A stretch of 64,000 nucleotides of DNA from Panorpa germanica (Eukaryota; Arthropoda; Insecta; Mecoptera; Panorpidae): positions 3,348,001-3,412,000 of the forward strand of contig OY783203.1 of the NCBI GenBank assembly GCA_963678705.1. The letters run 5' to 3'. The first letter of the stretch is position 1. Every line of letters begins with the position of its first letter. Below are positions 12,201-23,421 of this stretch, in pieces. Both the position numbers and the translations under genes were made by a program. Below the pieces are notes generated by a model, which saw only the letters and a list, made by a program, of their open reading frames with translations, had not been told where the DNA came from and searched no databases.

Positions 12201-15200
12201 ACAATATTACGTTTAATATTTTCTGTTGGACCCGAACCAACTTTGTGGCTGCTTGGGACTTTGACTGTAAGCTCAAATGTTATTATTTGTAAGGTTTAAT
12301 GTTTGACACCTTCTAATATAATGCTTTTTTAAATTTTAGGTATTGTTTAAAGGAATTCATCTCGTCAGTATAATGGGGAATCATGGAACTCATACCAAAT
12401 CTATTGATAAAATTATTACTGATGCTGAGCTCCTGTATCATTTGACGTATTTGATTTTTTGTGTAATGGGAATACTTCTACATCCATTTTTTTACTCTGT
12501 TTTGGTACATTAACTTCTTTACATTATATTTATACATTCTTTTAAAAATTCAAACATTATTTTTAATGGATAATTTTACAGCTGTTCGATGTTGTATATC
12601 GCGAAGAAACACTTTTGAACGTTATAAGGTCTGTGACCAGAAATGGAAGATCTATTATTTTAACAGCTGTGTTGGCCCTTATATTAGTGTACATGTTTTC
12701 AATTATTGGTTACATGTTTTTCAAAGATGACTTTCTGGTTAGTGTGGATGAAGAAATTATACGTAAGTTTTATTTTTTTAATATTTATTACCTTAAGCAC
12801 GGAAAAACATGATTAAGAATAAGTATTTTTAGCGGAGCACGTCTCGAATAGAGAATTATCGCTCTCTGATTAAGTACTACAAATCACACGATTTGTATGT
12901 TTTTGTGAATCGATTGAATTTCTACTCATTATTTGTACAGGTTACAATTAAAAAAGAAAATATATGAACTTATCCATCGGATCTGTTTTCCTAGTAGTGT
13001 TTACTTAATATTTGCTTTCAGTATTTGTTGTCTATTCGAAAAATTCTGCGATAATTGAACTAAAACACTTTGGAAATTACACACTAATCTTATTCAAATT
13101 TAATACTCTTTAATTTCAGAAGAACGAGCTACAAATAAATATATAATTTTAAAACGTGACTATCGAAAATCTTATATAACACCTTGTTAACTTTTCTGTG
13201 ACGATAAAGCGCCATTTCTGAGGTGGTAAAAAGTTACGTTGTAAAGTACGGTTGTATTTGTTTTGACAAGACCTCTATGAATTTAGCAAATCATGCGGTA
13301 AACACGAAAGAAAGAATTATTTGCATAGTTTTCAAATTTTGCAAACCCTTGAACAAATCTGCTATGTAAATGAACTTTAAGTTTACTGGGTAAATACTTT
13401 TCGCAAAACACAGTTACATGTATTTAAAGTTTATGTATCATAACAATGTTTACCTATCTAAAATACAACGTTTTGTGACCTATTTTGATGTATACTGTTT
13501 TTTGAAGTACCAAATCTAGCCTTTGGCGCAATAGCATACTCATAAAACTTCTATTAAAAAGTTTTGTTATGGATTAAAGACTTTTAAAATAACTATAAGA
13601 TAATATAATAATTTATTATATTATATTTATTTATTAAAATTGCTAAATTTTACTTATAAAAAATGTTACATGAATGTAAGGTAACGTTCATGTGTTGTGT
13701 TTTGCGGCTTATTTATTCATTTGTAATAGTTTGATTTGTGAAAATTATCCCATTATTAACCAGCTATATACCTGTTTTAAGCATTAACGATTGCTGTGGT
13801 TTTTAAAATTAATACAATATTTATTAGAACTTATTTACTTATATAGGATTTTTAGAAATTATAGCATATAATTACTCATTTTTGCAGTTCTTTTGTTACG
13901 TTTTTTGTTTGATTTTAATTTATAAATTATTAATCTGTAATATTTAATACTGTTTTAATTTGTAGCAAAAATCGGAGAAGGTGTGGAAGTCGACTGCAAT
14001 AATAATTCTCCTTCTTCTAAGTACTCCGAGGAAGGTATAAATCAGCTTATTAAATTGATAGATAATAAATAATAACTGAATTACAATATTCCAATCGTTT
14101 CCCATTCTAGTCAACGAGGGAGTGAAGTCATGCGCTCCTAAAGAATCTTCCTCTGAAGTTTTAATTGGAGGGGAATTAAAAGAACGTGCCTGCGATTCTC
14201 TGGTGATGTGCATCGTTACCACATTAAATCAGGGACTCAGAAACGGTGGAGGCATCGGGGATATATTGCGAGCGCCTAGTAGCACGGTAAATAAGTCTAA
14301 TAGCAATGTTTTAGTCAAATACCGTATACCCTCTGCTAACTATCGAAATTTTCACTGTAAAATAGTTGCTCTTACTCGAATGATACCAATTTATATTTTA
14401 GGAGGGTCTGTTTGTTGCAAGAGTTGTGTACGATCTGCTGTTCTTCTTCATTGTCATCATTATTGTTTTAAATCTTATTTTTGGTGTCATTATTGATACA
14501 TTTGCTGATTTAAGAAGTGAAAAACAACAAAAGGAATTGATTCTCAAAAATACTTGTTTTATTTGTGGTAAGGCTTTGTGAAAGTTGATAATATTTTTTT
14601 TTTTACATATATTATATTTCAATTATATATTTTAGGATTGAACAGGTCCGCTTTTGATAATAAAACTGTTAGTTTCGAGGAGCATATTAAGTGTGAACAC
14701 AATATGTGGCATTACTTATATTTTATAGTCCTCGTGAAAGTTAAGGACCCCACGGAATTTACTGGGCCTGAGAGCTACGTCTATGCCATGGTTAAGGTAT
14801 TATTATTATTCATTTTCACCAATGCTTTTCTCTCGAAGTTTTCTTTGTTGCCTTTCTTCTAAAGCCATCTATCACCATATATATATTTATTATCAATTTT
14901 ATCACCAAAATAGAATAAATGGAGAGATTTAACAAATATGTAATAACATAGCATGTATACATTAAAATATTTTGTTTATTTCCATTTTGTTGATTTGTGG
15001 AAAACGTCATCTACTTCATACTATTAAATAGCTTTCAGTAGCAGTAAGTTTCTAAAATAATTTATAGTTTGAATATCTTTTGTATATGATACATATTAAA
15101 AATTCTGGAATCCATTAAAAATCCACTTTAAAAATCTACAAGTTAATTATTTTTCTATCACTTAATGTAGGGATGTAATTTGGATTGGTTTCCAAGATTA

Positions 15201-15838
15201 CGCGCCATGTCTTTAGCTGCAGTGGAAGGAGAAGGGGAGCAAGTCGAATTGAGAAGTCTCCAAGCGACGTTGGAAAATACTCAAGTTCTTGTTACTCATT
15301 TATCGCAACAGCTGATGGAATTAAAGGATCAGGTATGGTCTTTCGGCAGACTTTATATTTGAGCTGGTTTTCAATTTTCAGTTAAACTATCAATCGGAAT
15401 AGGCTGATATAGCAGTCATACATTCATTTATATGTCAGAAAATGTTACACACCAGAATAGCATTTCATTATTTGTCATTTCATTTATAAATCATCGATTA
15501 TACTAAATATATATATTATACCCAATATTCTCTAATGGGGTATTATGAAACTTTGTTGTAGAGTGCCGCGTTATGCGAGATATCCCTTCTTACAGAAGGG
15601 TTATCTGTACTTGATTTAATTTTTTTTTATATAGAATTAAATAATTAAACATTGCCAAACTTCATATAACTGACAATTGAAGCAGCAGCCCAAAAACTTA
15701 TTTTATAAGCCCATGAATTTATATATTCAATGTACTAATCCAGTTCAATTACAGATGACCGAACAGCGTAAGCAGAAGCAACGGATTGGTTTACTCAATT
15801 CCAACTCCGCGTATTTGCACAATTTACATCCTATATAG
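43..15838 (+). CDS. Itpr: Inositol 1,4,5-trisphosphate receptor (3' part of gene, 21 coding exons)
   Basis: ER calcium-release channel gated by IP3 and calcium; tetrameric. The window holds about 1143 C-terminal residues of a protein that is normally about 2700-2800 aa, so the ligand-binding part is upstream. Exons: 43-230, 1257-1368, 4369-4413, 6801-6921, 7183-7415, 9547-9685, 9867-9971, 10204-10385, 10464-10871, 10942-11187, 11401-11593, 11662-11784, 12094-12266, 12340-12504, 12582-12762, 13966-14034, 14111-14286, 14402-14567, 14636-14796, 15171-15332, 15755-15838. Phases join without a stop. Recognisable blocks include [60 protein letters not shown] and the ending [14 protein letters not shown]. 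All 21 introns or boundaries use GT-AG. Introns 2, 3 and 5 are long and carry repeats. A canonical AATAAA lies 158 nt past the stop. Identity is very secure; inclusion of the 45-nt and 69-nt exons in every transcript is not known. Confidence 0.97.
735..810. repeat. Dispersed repeat copy (Itpr intron 1)
   Basis: Shares TTTATGATT, CATAATC.ATTTAACTT and AACCC.GAAAATATA..CTGGT in order and spacing with 29198-29275; a diverged interspersed element of unknown class. Confidence 0.5.
1830..1842. repeat. Poly-G run
   Basis: Thirteen consecutive G within an AT-rich Itpr intron, after a GTGTAGGGT lead. Unusual for this base composition; could fold as a G-quadruplex with the GGG just upstream, or be an unstable homopolymer. 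Confidence 0.9.
2273..2487. mobile_element. MITE family B, copy 1 (in Itpr intron 2)
   Basis: About 215 bp with terminal inverted repeats: the left end reads CACGAGAGTTCGGCGGCGAC and the right end is the reverse complement of TACGAGAGTTTGGCGGCGAC. The outer flank AGTTCAAAT is also inverted-repeated. A second copy lies at 29559-29745. There is no coding capacity, so it is a non-autonomous DNA element; the superfamily is not recognised. Confidence 0.7.
3010..3265. mobile_element. Foldback MITE family A, copy 1 (Itpr intron 2)
   Basis: Roughly 255 bp, far more GC-rich than its surroundings and self-complementary over most of its length: GCGATAAAGGCAAAGAGAGA on the left pairs with TCTCTCTTTGCCTTTATGGC on the right. 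Ends are near AGAGGTAAAAGAATAGA (inverted). Copy 2 is at 7725-7995. The 60-aa open frame inside (from 3093) is not a gene. Confidence 0.75.
4369..4413 (+). other. Itpr: IP3R 45-nt in-frame microexon (possible cassette)
   Basis: Encodes 15 residues, [15 protein letters not shown], between a TTTCATCAG acceptor and a GTAATT donor. It enters and leaves in phase 0, so skipping it keeps the frame and would join GEK to GDVLR. It sits alone between a 3.0-kb and a 2.4-kb intron. By family knowledge this is the position of the SII alternative insert of vertebrate IP3R1; whether it is alternatively spliced here is inference. Confidence 0.75.
6159..6305. repeat. (TA)n microsatellite
   Basis: About 80 bp of uninterrupted TA followed by two shorter TA blocks separated by CTTTTAA interruptions, in Itpr intron 3. 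The Ile-Tyr repeat frame that crosses it is an artefact. Confidence 0.97.
7514..7546 (+). other. Possible duplicated IP3R mini-exon (33 nt)
   Basis: Lies 98 nt after the end of the 7183-7415 exon. It reads [11 protein letters not shown], next to [10 protein letters not shown] at the end of that exon, and is followed by the same donor context (TTTAAGGTATT). A possible acceptor ACAAAG precedes it. At 11 codons in phase 0 it could be inserted in frame. The acceptor tract is weak, so it could equally be a dead duplicate. Confidence 0.4.
7725..7995. mobile_element. Foldback MITE family A, copy 2 (Itpr intron 5)
   Basis: About 270 bp, nearly a perfect hairpin: GAATAGAGTGCG at the left end pairs with CGCACTCTATTC at the right, TGCCGAGAGTCCTTTCTGTC with its complement near 7880-7910, and CTGCTTGCTT with AAGCAAGCAG around the loop. 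Similar along its length to copy 1 at 3010-3265. Confidence 0.8.
8115..8345. mobile_element. Probable degraded DNA-transposon fragment
   Basis: C-rich runs (CCCCCTCCCCCAC, CCCCCCCTCCCC), two TGACGTCAC-like motifs and an end reading AATGGGTTGTCCTAAAA. This combination recalls widespread insect non-autonomous elements; a related fragment occurs at 63085-63125 in the other orientation. No terminal repeat pair can be delimited. Confidence 0.35.
10099..10126. repeat. Short palindrome in Itpr intron
   Basis: CATATCCG and CGGATATG form 8-bp arms around a 12-nt centre. A similar CATATCCGAA..AATTG..GATC string occurs at 63587-63608, so it may be the end of a dispersed element. Confidence 0.4.
11662..14567 (+). 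other. Itpr: IP3R channel domain with pore filter
   Basis: Exons from 11662 to 14567 encode the transmembrane region. Hydrophobic segments visible in order: the first around [20 protein letters not shown], then a helix around [16 protein letters not shown], helices around [16 protein letters not shown] and [20 protein letters not shown], then the luminal loop, the pore helix [12 protein letters not shown] with filter GGGIGD (about 14245-14262), and the inner gate helix [26 protein letters not shown] corresponds to the GGGVGD filter of vertebrate IP3Rs, so the channel should conduct. The luminal loop is shorter than in mammals. Confidence 0.93.
13966..14034 (+). other. Itpr: IP3R 69-nt luminal-loop exon
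   Basis: Twenty-three codons in phase 1 at both ends, so it is symmetric and could be skipped without a frame change. It encodes an acidic, Asn/Ser-rich stretch ([16 protein letters not shown]) in the luminal loop between helix S5 and the pore helix, the least conserved part of the channel. It lies after a 1.2-kb intron. The sequon NNS is followed by Pro, so glycosylation there is doubtful. Confidence 0.7.
14546..14723 (+). other. Itpr: IP3R cytosolic zinc-finger linker
   Basis: Across the 14402-14567 and 14636-14796 exons the protein reads [16 protein letters not shown] followed by [14 protein letters not shown]. The Cys-x2-Cys and His-x4-His pattern is the linker-domain zinc site that couples the gate helix to the cytosolic regions in IP3R and RyR channels. 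All four ligands are present. Confidence 0.88.
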
Positions 15839-15995
15839 AATTGTAATATATTTTTATTTAATACTGTAGATCTTTTATTGTGTTACGTTATTTTTTTTTA
15901 TTGATTTTCAGATTTTATAATGGTTTGTTTCACATTATCTGCATTCTATAATTTGCACGTATATTGTTTATTTATTGTCTAAGCATTAGAAGAAT

Positions 15996-16001
15996 AATAA
16001 A
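15996..16001 (+). terminator. Itpr polyadenylation signal
   Basis: Canonical AATAAA 158 nt downstream of the Itpr stop codon; the first such hexamer after the stop on the plus strand in a plausible place. Confidence 0.6.
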
Positions 16002-17579
16002 TATAAGAATATTGTTCAGTAATAATTATAAAAGAATAATCGCTACAAAACATTTTGTAGTTCGCATTAACAAAATTATATCTAAATTATTATATACGTT
16101 TATCGTGCAATATTAAAATTCAAGTCAATTGTGCACACGTTACCATTCCCATGCGAAAACCACGCAAACCACGCAATTTGTATTACTTCATAACTATTTG
16201 GAAATTGTGTTTGCTTTTATAGTAGACTTAATGATAAAACGCAGGTGGATATAAGGCAACTAAGTTAGTATTCAATCAATTGATAACAAAAGCACAAACT
16301 TTATATCTCTACGGATTTTGCTAATAATGAATCGATCTGAATCATAATCTGAATCTCTTTAGACTTCGTTCAATAATTGCACAACTTAAACAATCGAAGG
16401 ACAGGGTTTCGCGTATGAATGGTACTGCACTAAATATATTTATTTGTTGTTATTTATTGTTTTTATTTACGTATTTTGAAATAGACGAAATATAATCTTT
16501 TTATTTTGTAATTTTCATTGCATTTAGTAATATTTTGAAAGGTTAAATGTTTTTAATGCCGTTTCATAATATTTTTATAAACTATTGTTAATGTTAATAA
16601 GTGATTTTAACTTCATGTTACTTTACAAATAATATAGTTATTATAAAAATCAATTAAAGTAATTTTAAATAATATTAATTATTAGATAAAAATACATCAC
16701 TATATATTTTAAAATATATACAATATGAAATAAACCCATTTTAAAATAATGTCTTACTAATTAACGTTTAATTAACTAATTAAATTTTAGTCAGAAATTC
16801 TGAACTATTTTAAAAAAACATTTTTGTAGTGAATGAAACACAACCTCTAATAAATAGACTTTCATTATTATAAATAATGATGGCTATGTGCCAAATATTG
16901 CATTTGAAATATTCCAAGCCATTTCAATTTCAAGTGTTCTTCAAAACTTGAATTTCATTAGCCTTTAAAATGTTATAATAAGGAAATATTAATGTGTGAA
17001 TAGCAATAACTATATATTCGTGGATTTTATAAGTAATTTGGCGTACAGTGTTCCGATTACTTTAAAGGGTCTTATAATAGTTAATTCTAATAGTTTTGTT
17101 TAAATTAACATTACTTTATATATACAAAACATAAAATGTACATATTACATAAAAGCTTCCTAATAAAGCGGATTACTACTTGAAAGAATCTTTGGAACTT
17201 CTCTTCTTCTTGTATTACAAAAAATTATAGAGAATCTTTTAACCAATAAGACTAATTTTAGACAAAATTAAAACCTCTTGTAGATCTAATATTACTAAAT
17301 GTCTTTATGTAAACGATTAAGATATGTTTTTTGTTTAGTGGCCAAATTCCTTTTTTGTAAAATGTACATATTTATGTTAAGCGATGCAGCATATTTGCTC
17401 ATTTTCAGACGATATACACGGTATCGTGTTCTATTACACTACCATTTCATTTGCTAAACTTACTAAACAACTTCTAATTTTGATATACTAAGACTCTTTA
17501 AATTGGGAAAATAAAAGGCTAATGCATAACAACACTTGATATTGTTGAACAAAATATTTGCCTACGCTCGAGGTACGAG

Positions 17580-17610
17580 GTATGGGGCGTATGGGGCGTA
17601 CGGGGCGTAG
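17580..17610. repeat. Short GGGGCGTA tandem repeat
   Basis: Three adjacent copies of a 10-nt unit close to TATGGGGCGT in strongly AT-rich DNA. Confidence 0.8.
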
Positions 17611-18580
17611 GTATGTAGCGGATACAATCACTCATAGACGTAGTATTACATCTTTAAAAAAATTAGATGATAGAAAATAGGGTTTCTTAAATATAGACTT
17701 AAAACTTTGGAACTCTACTGAGTATTTATATTTTAATATTCATTAGTTTTATTCGAAGAGGAAGAAATAGAATTTGACAAATTTCAAAAATAAACGAATT
17801 AGTTGATAATAGTAACTACGCCACAATAATATTATTCAAATAATAATTAGGTTTTATTTTATTAAAAACAAACGATTTTAATATTACCTTCTTGTGGACT
17901 GTTATACAAAAACTATTTAAAGTTATACTGTTTCATAACTAAGAATTCATGTAAAATTAATAGGTGGATTATATTAGTACTTGGTACCTCATGATAACTA
18001 CTTATTATTTGATAATACTAAATGAGTTTAGGTTTAAATAGTACAAGTGCAAAATAAGAACGCAAAAAAAATTTAAAAAGCTATAGGTTTGTTTCTTCAC
18101 TCTGCCATGTCACGTGGTGTCATTTGGTAGTGTGAAGATTCATTTTACAGTTGCGACAAAAAATGTTTTCACTTGTTTGATATTCGCTTTATTTTCCTTA
18201 AAGTAAGTATCAAGGTAAACGTTTACAGGTTCGTACAGCACGCATCTATGTACCTGTGTTTAGCTGGTTACAATTTGAAATTGCGCAATAAGCAAATTTG
18301 ATTTTTCGAATAGATTTAACTAGTTTTCAATAACAACAGTCCATTGTTGAAATTATATACACCACCACGTTAACAGAATAATATCATTCTATAATAAATA
18401 ATATCAGTAGTGTGCTATAAATAACTACTAAAGTTGCTCAATTTTTTAAGCACCCAATGTGCTGAGTTAACAATAATTGTTGTTAGATACAAATAGAACG
18501 ACCGCGTTTATTGTGAGACAAAATAAGAACGATCTTAGAGCAAAGAAATCCTGGGAAGTCCTTACTGTGCCTGGTGTCTG

Positions 18581-18590
18581 AATATATATA

Positions 18591-18662
<72 letters not shown>

Positions 18663-18675
18663 ATATATATATATA
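18581..18675. repeat. (TA)n microsatellite
   Basis: About 95 bp of nearly pure TA with one ATTA phase slip and one GTGTA interruption near the right end. Confidence 0.97.
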
Positions 18676-20649
18676 ATTGAAATAAATATTAGTAATAAGT
18701 TTAATATTTAATTGTTATATAATTTTAAAGAAAAAATTTACTGTTATCAAATATATGTTGTATTTTGTGTGTTAGGTCTCTATATATAGAACTAAATTTT
18801 CTCTGTTTGATCTGTTAGATATAATTGTATCATTGAATGAATACACGATGTAATTATACCACATTTGTGTTATTAAAGTATTTTTGCTTTATTCCTCTGC
18901 ACTCACTCAGTAATATACTCACCGCACACAGCTACGAGATCTGTGAAAAAACGTGTTTTCTAAATTCTCAAAAATTACCCTATTTATAGCTTGCATGAAG
19001 CTTGTATGACGAATACAATTTTCCATGAAACTTTGTTGTTTTGAACAACTAAGTATATCGGATTTCGTCAAGTCAGTTGCTGACACAAAACAGTTACCAC
19101 AAAACCAAATAAATGAAATATATCAACAAAAAAATAAGACCAAACATTTATATAAAATTTTTATGCAGAATGTACATTAAATATACGTAATATTGTTTTG
19201 TGCAGCTGTGAATCAAAAGTTGTAAAGTTTGTTTATAAAATATTTATCCTTTTGTTCTACGAATAAATTCTACAGTTCTTTTCAACATTTTATATTCAAA
19301 AATATAGATAACTTGCCTCAAAGAATTACATTACCAAATGTTTTAGGCATGGGCGTCTGCAGAACATTTTGCTGGAGTGGCATAATATGAATTTATTCAA
19401 TCATAAGCTTTTTTTCTCAATATCTCAGATTTTATTCTATGCAACATAAATTTGTAATTTTTGCAACACTTATACCTTTCGGTGGACGCCTATGACATTA
19501 TTTGATTAGTATTATTCATTTCTCTTTAAAATAATTTTATTGTTTAAATAATATTCAATAAAATACTTTGGACTTTGAACTATTGCATTGTTTATGTTTT
19601 AAAATATTTTTTAGCTTGTTGAATACCTGACCTTGACGTTTAGGTCAATTTTGTAAAATATAAATTTCTGAGCTGTATTATACAATAGCATCGCTGATTT
19701 TACGATTTTTGAAGAGATGTGTCCGACAGGGACGAACTTGGCTATTAAACTTCAAAATGATTTCGCAGTTTTATTACCTTTAGATGCTACACTTTTTAAT
19801 TTTAAATCATTTACGACATTTTATAAATACGACAAAACGAATCTGAGACAAATTTACACTGGATAGAATGGAATCGGAAATTTTGTATAAAGGTGAACGA
19901 AGGAAAATTATAGACTTTTCATATTATATGTAGCTCAGTTTCTAGTCTAGAACCCGCCAAATTGACTGGTTAAACAATGCTGAATTCATGATATTGATGA
20001 TGCTATTTGTAATTAACATATCTTTTTGATTAAGAAACAAATTGATATGATTCTTCATTAAATAAATTTTTACATTTCCTCATTCGCGATAAGTAACAAA
20101 CACCGAATGCCGCTATGTATATCTCTAATACAGAATGAAAGAGAAAGTATATTTATTAATTTTAACATCACTGCATCAACGAACTCGACCAAATTACTAA
20201 AATAAAAATATAAATTTTTAATAATATGAAACATGTTAAATACATACATTTTATGTTTGCATTGAATTATTAAAATTAAAGATCTCTTAAAACTATGTAA
20301 AAATAAACAAATTTTTTAATAGAAAATTAAAATATATTCTTTATTATATTTATTTAATAAATTACCCATATTAAAATGTTACAATCATCTTTAACATTTC
20401 TCATTCCTTATAAATTTATAATTTATTATTTAGATAGTTAAATATAAATATATAAAATGTTTGAAAAGTATGTTTTATTGGTTACAGAAATTTGTACATA
20501 TACAAATATAAATAATTACATTTTTACATTCAAGTCGTGTATTAAAATCAAAAGTAATAAATATTTTCATTTTACAAAAATATAATCAAATACATTCAAA
20601 AATAATATAACACAACAGACAGAACATTTTTCTATAAAATTAAATCTCA

Positions 20650-22718
20650 ATAATGCTTATAAACATAAACAACCTAATAATGGTAATGGCTTCTTGTGTA
20701 ATTTAAACACAAATAAAATCGTCAAGCAATAAAATTAAAAATTTGTTAACTTAAGTAAAATTTTGATAAAAAATATTGTTTTTATACATTTAAAATAATT
20801 TGTCAAATTATGAATTTAATCAGAAATTAAATCGAAATAAATAAGTAAAATCATAAAATAAAATCTTACTTTGTTAAACCACTTAAAATACTGATAAAAG
20901 TTTTTTTTTTACCAATTTACATATTTTTTCAATTCTTTGCTGATCCAATTGAATTTAAAGATAAAAATAAACAAATAAAATCTTATACATTTAAAACAAT
21001 TTGTCAAGTTGTAAAATTATTCAAAAATTAAATTACATCAATCCTTTATAGAAATAAATAAATAAAATCATAATTGGTTAACCTACTTAAAATACGGATA
21101 AAATCATTTTTCTGCCAAATTTACATATTTATCCAAAATTTTTTTAGTTATAATTTTAATTTAAAGATATAAATAAACAAATAAAATCTTATACATTTAA
21201 AACAGTTTGTTAAATAGCAAGTTTAACTTTTCTGTTTTACCAATCATTGGAAAAATATATATATAGAAGATATAAATAAACAAATAAAATCTTATACATT
21301 TAAAACAATTTGTCAAGTTGTAAACTTAATCAGAAATTAAATTACATATTTCCTTTATAGAAATAAATAAATAAAATCAAAAAATAAAATCATAATTTGT
21401 TACCCTACTTAAAATACTGATAAAAACATTTTTCTGCCAAATTTACATATTTATCCAATTTTTCTTAATTATAATTTTAATTTAAAGATATAAATAAACA
21501 AATAAAATCTTATACATTTAAAACAGTTTGTTAAGTAGCAAGTTTAACTTTACTGTTTTTGCAATCGTTGGAAAAATATATAAATAAACAAATAAAATCT
21601 TATACATTTAAAACAGTTTGTCAAGTTGTAAAATTAATCAGAAATTAAATTATATCAATCCTTTATAGAAATAAATAAATAAAATCAAAAAATAAAATCA
21701 TAATTTGTTACCCTACTTAAAATACTGATAAAAATATTTTACTGCCAAATTTACGTATTTTTCAATTTTTTTTTAATTATAATTTTAATTTAAAGATATA
21801 AATAAACAAATAAAATCTTATACATTTAAAACAGTTTGTTAAGTAGCAAGTTTAACTTTACTGTTTCTGCAATCGTTGGAAAAATATATAAATAAACAAA
21901 TAAAATCTTATACATTTAAAACAGTTTGTCAAGTTGTAAAATTAATCAGAAATTAAATTACATCAATCCTTTATAGAAATAAATAAATAAAATCAAAAAA
22001 TAAAATCATAATTTGTTACCCTACTTAAAATACTGATAAAAATATTTTACTGCCAAATTTACGTATTTTTCAATTTTTTTTTAATTATAATTTTAATTTA
22101 AAGATATAAATAAACAAATAAAATCTTATACATTTAAAACAGTTTGTTAAGTAGCAAGTTTAACTTTACTGTTTTTGCAATCGTTGGAAAAATATATAAA
22201 TAAACAAATAAAATCTTATACATTTAAAACAATTTGTCAAGTTGTAAAATTAATCAGAAATTAAATTACATCAATCCTTTATAGAAATAAATAAATAAAA
22301 TCAAAAAATAAAATCATAATTTGTTAACCTACTTAAAATACTGATAAAAACATTTTTCTGCCAAATTTACATATTTATCCAATTTTTGTTAATTATAATT
22401 TTAATTTAAAGATATAAATAAACAAATAAAATCTTATACATTTAAAACAATTTGTCAAATTGTAAATTTAATCAGAAATTAAATTGCAAATTATTCAAAC
22501 CTGTATTGAAATAAATAAGTAAAATGGATAAATAAAATCATAATTTTATAGGATTAAAATGTTATAGATTTTAAAAAATCTATTCATTTTTTGTAATAAA
22601 AAAATAGTTAAAACCAAATAACTATTTAATCTTTAAACTAATTGCATATTTACGTTATAATTAATATAAACGTAAACAACCTGATCATTGTAAAGGCTTC
22701 TTGGATGATTTGGAAAAT
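20650..22718. repeat. 308-bp higher-order satellite array
   Basis: The phrase AAATAAACAAATAAAATCTT begins at 21582, 21890 and 22198, giving an exact 308-bp period. Between these a second copy of the phrase occurs, so each unit is a longer (about 220 bp) plus shorter (about 88 bp) subunit. Older, more diverged copies reach back to about 20750 and forward to about 22550. The flanks at 20655-20705 and 22668-22718 share AAACAACCT...GGCTTCTTG..TGATTT, so the array is bracketed by a direct repeat. No open reading frame. Confidence 0.9.
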
Positions 22719-22966
22719 TATAATAAAATATCTAAATTAATAGATATTATTAAAATGTTAAATAATTAGGATTAATCGATGTTATTCTAGAAATATGATG
22801 TTTCTCTAGAAATATGTATTCGTAGTGAAGTATGTTAATTTATATGAAAAAGACATACTTTTAAATGAAAAAAGTCAAATTACAACCTTCTGACTGTTGT
22901 AGACTGCAGATGTTTCCCACATATCAAGGGTAGAAGAAACGTGCTCGATAGACTCAATGACTGGAA

Positions 22967-23421
22967 TTATTGATGGAATTTGTTAATACAATCAGTATTT
23001 GGAGGGTAGTTATTGAAGAATCTGAAAATAAAACAATAAATTTTATTACATCTTATTCAAAAGATCTAAAATTTACAGATAATCAATCACTTTTAGCAAA
23101 ATACTCAGCGATTAACTTTAGCAATGGGTGATACTAAATGAAACATCAATAATATTTAAAGAAAAATTTATAAGAATGTGTGCTATAAATACAATAAAAT
23201 ATTTCGTATTATTTTGTAATTATCTTAATTATTATAATAAAAATTTTAACGGTGTGAAATGATAATCAAAAATATACGAGTACTTAATGAATATTTAATT
23301 ATTCAGTTGAATTTTAAAATATTATTTTAATAAAATAAATTAATTATAAAATAATGTTTTACCTTGTTATTAATGTATGCAGCACTTCTGGTTCCGAAGT
23401 CTTATTAGGTTCTGCTGGCAT
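22967..23421 (-). CDS. Possible two-exon small ORF (37 aa), unknown
   Basis: On the minus strand ATG at 23421 opens 19 codons (MPAEPNKTSEPEVLHTLIT), ending at a donor (AG|GTAAAA, exon 23363-23421). An acceptor TTTTATTTTCAG at 23022-23033 leads to 18 more codons in the right phase (RFFNNYPPNTDCINKFHQ), stopping at 22967. A good acceptor (AACTTACAG) also lies upstream of the ATG, suggesting a further 5' UTR exon. No family recognised; it could be a micropeptide gene, part of a larger gene, or chance. Confidence 0.3.

Larger units (their letters stand above)
16002..20650. other. Intergenic AT-rich DNA downstream of Itpr
   Basis: Multiple stops in every frame; no conserved protein recognised on either strand. 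Contains a short GC-rich tandem at 17580-17610 (TATGGGGCG repeated about three times) and a TA microsatellite at 18581-18675. The first part may be extended Itpr 3' UTR. Confidence 0.7.

Noticed and set aside
13944..14222. 92-aa minus-strand frame
   Set aside because: Antisense shadow of two Itpr exons.
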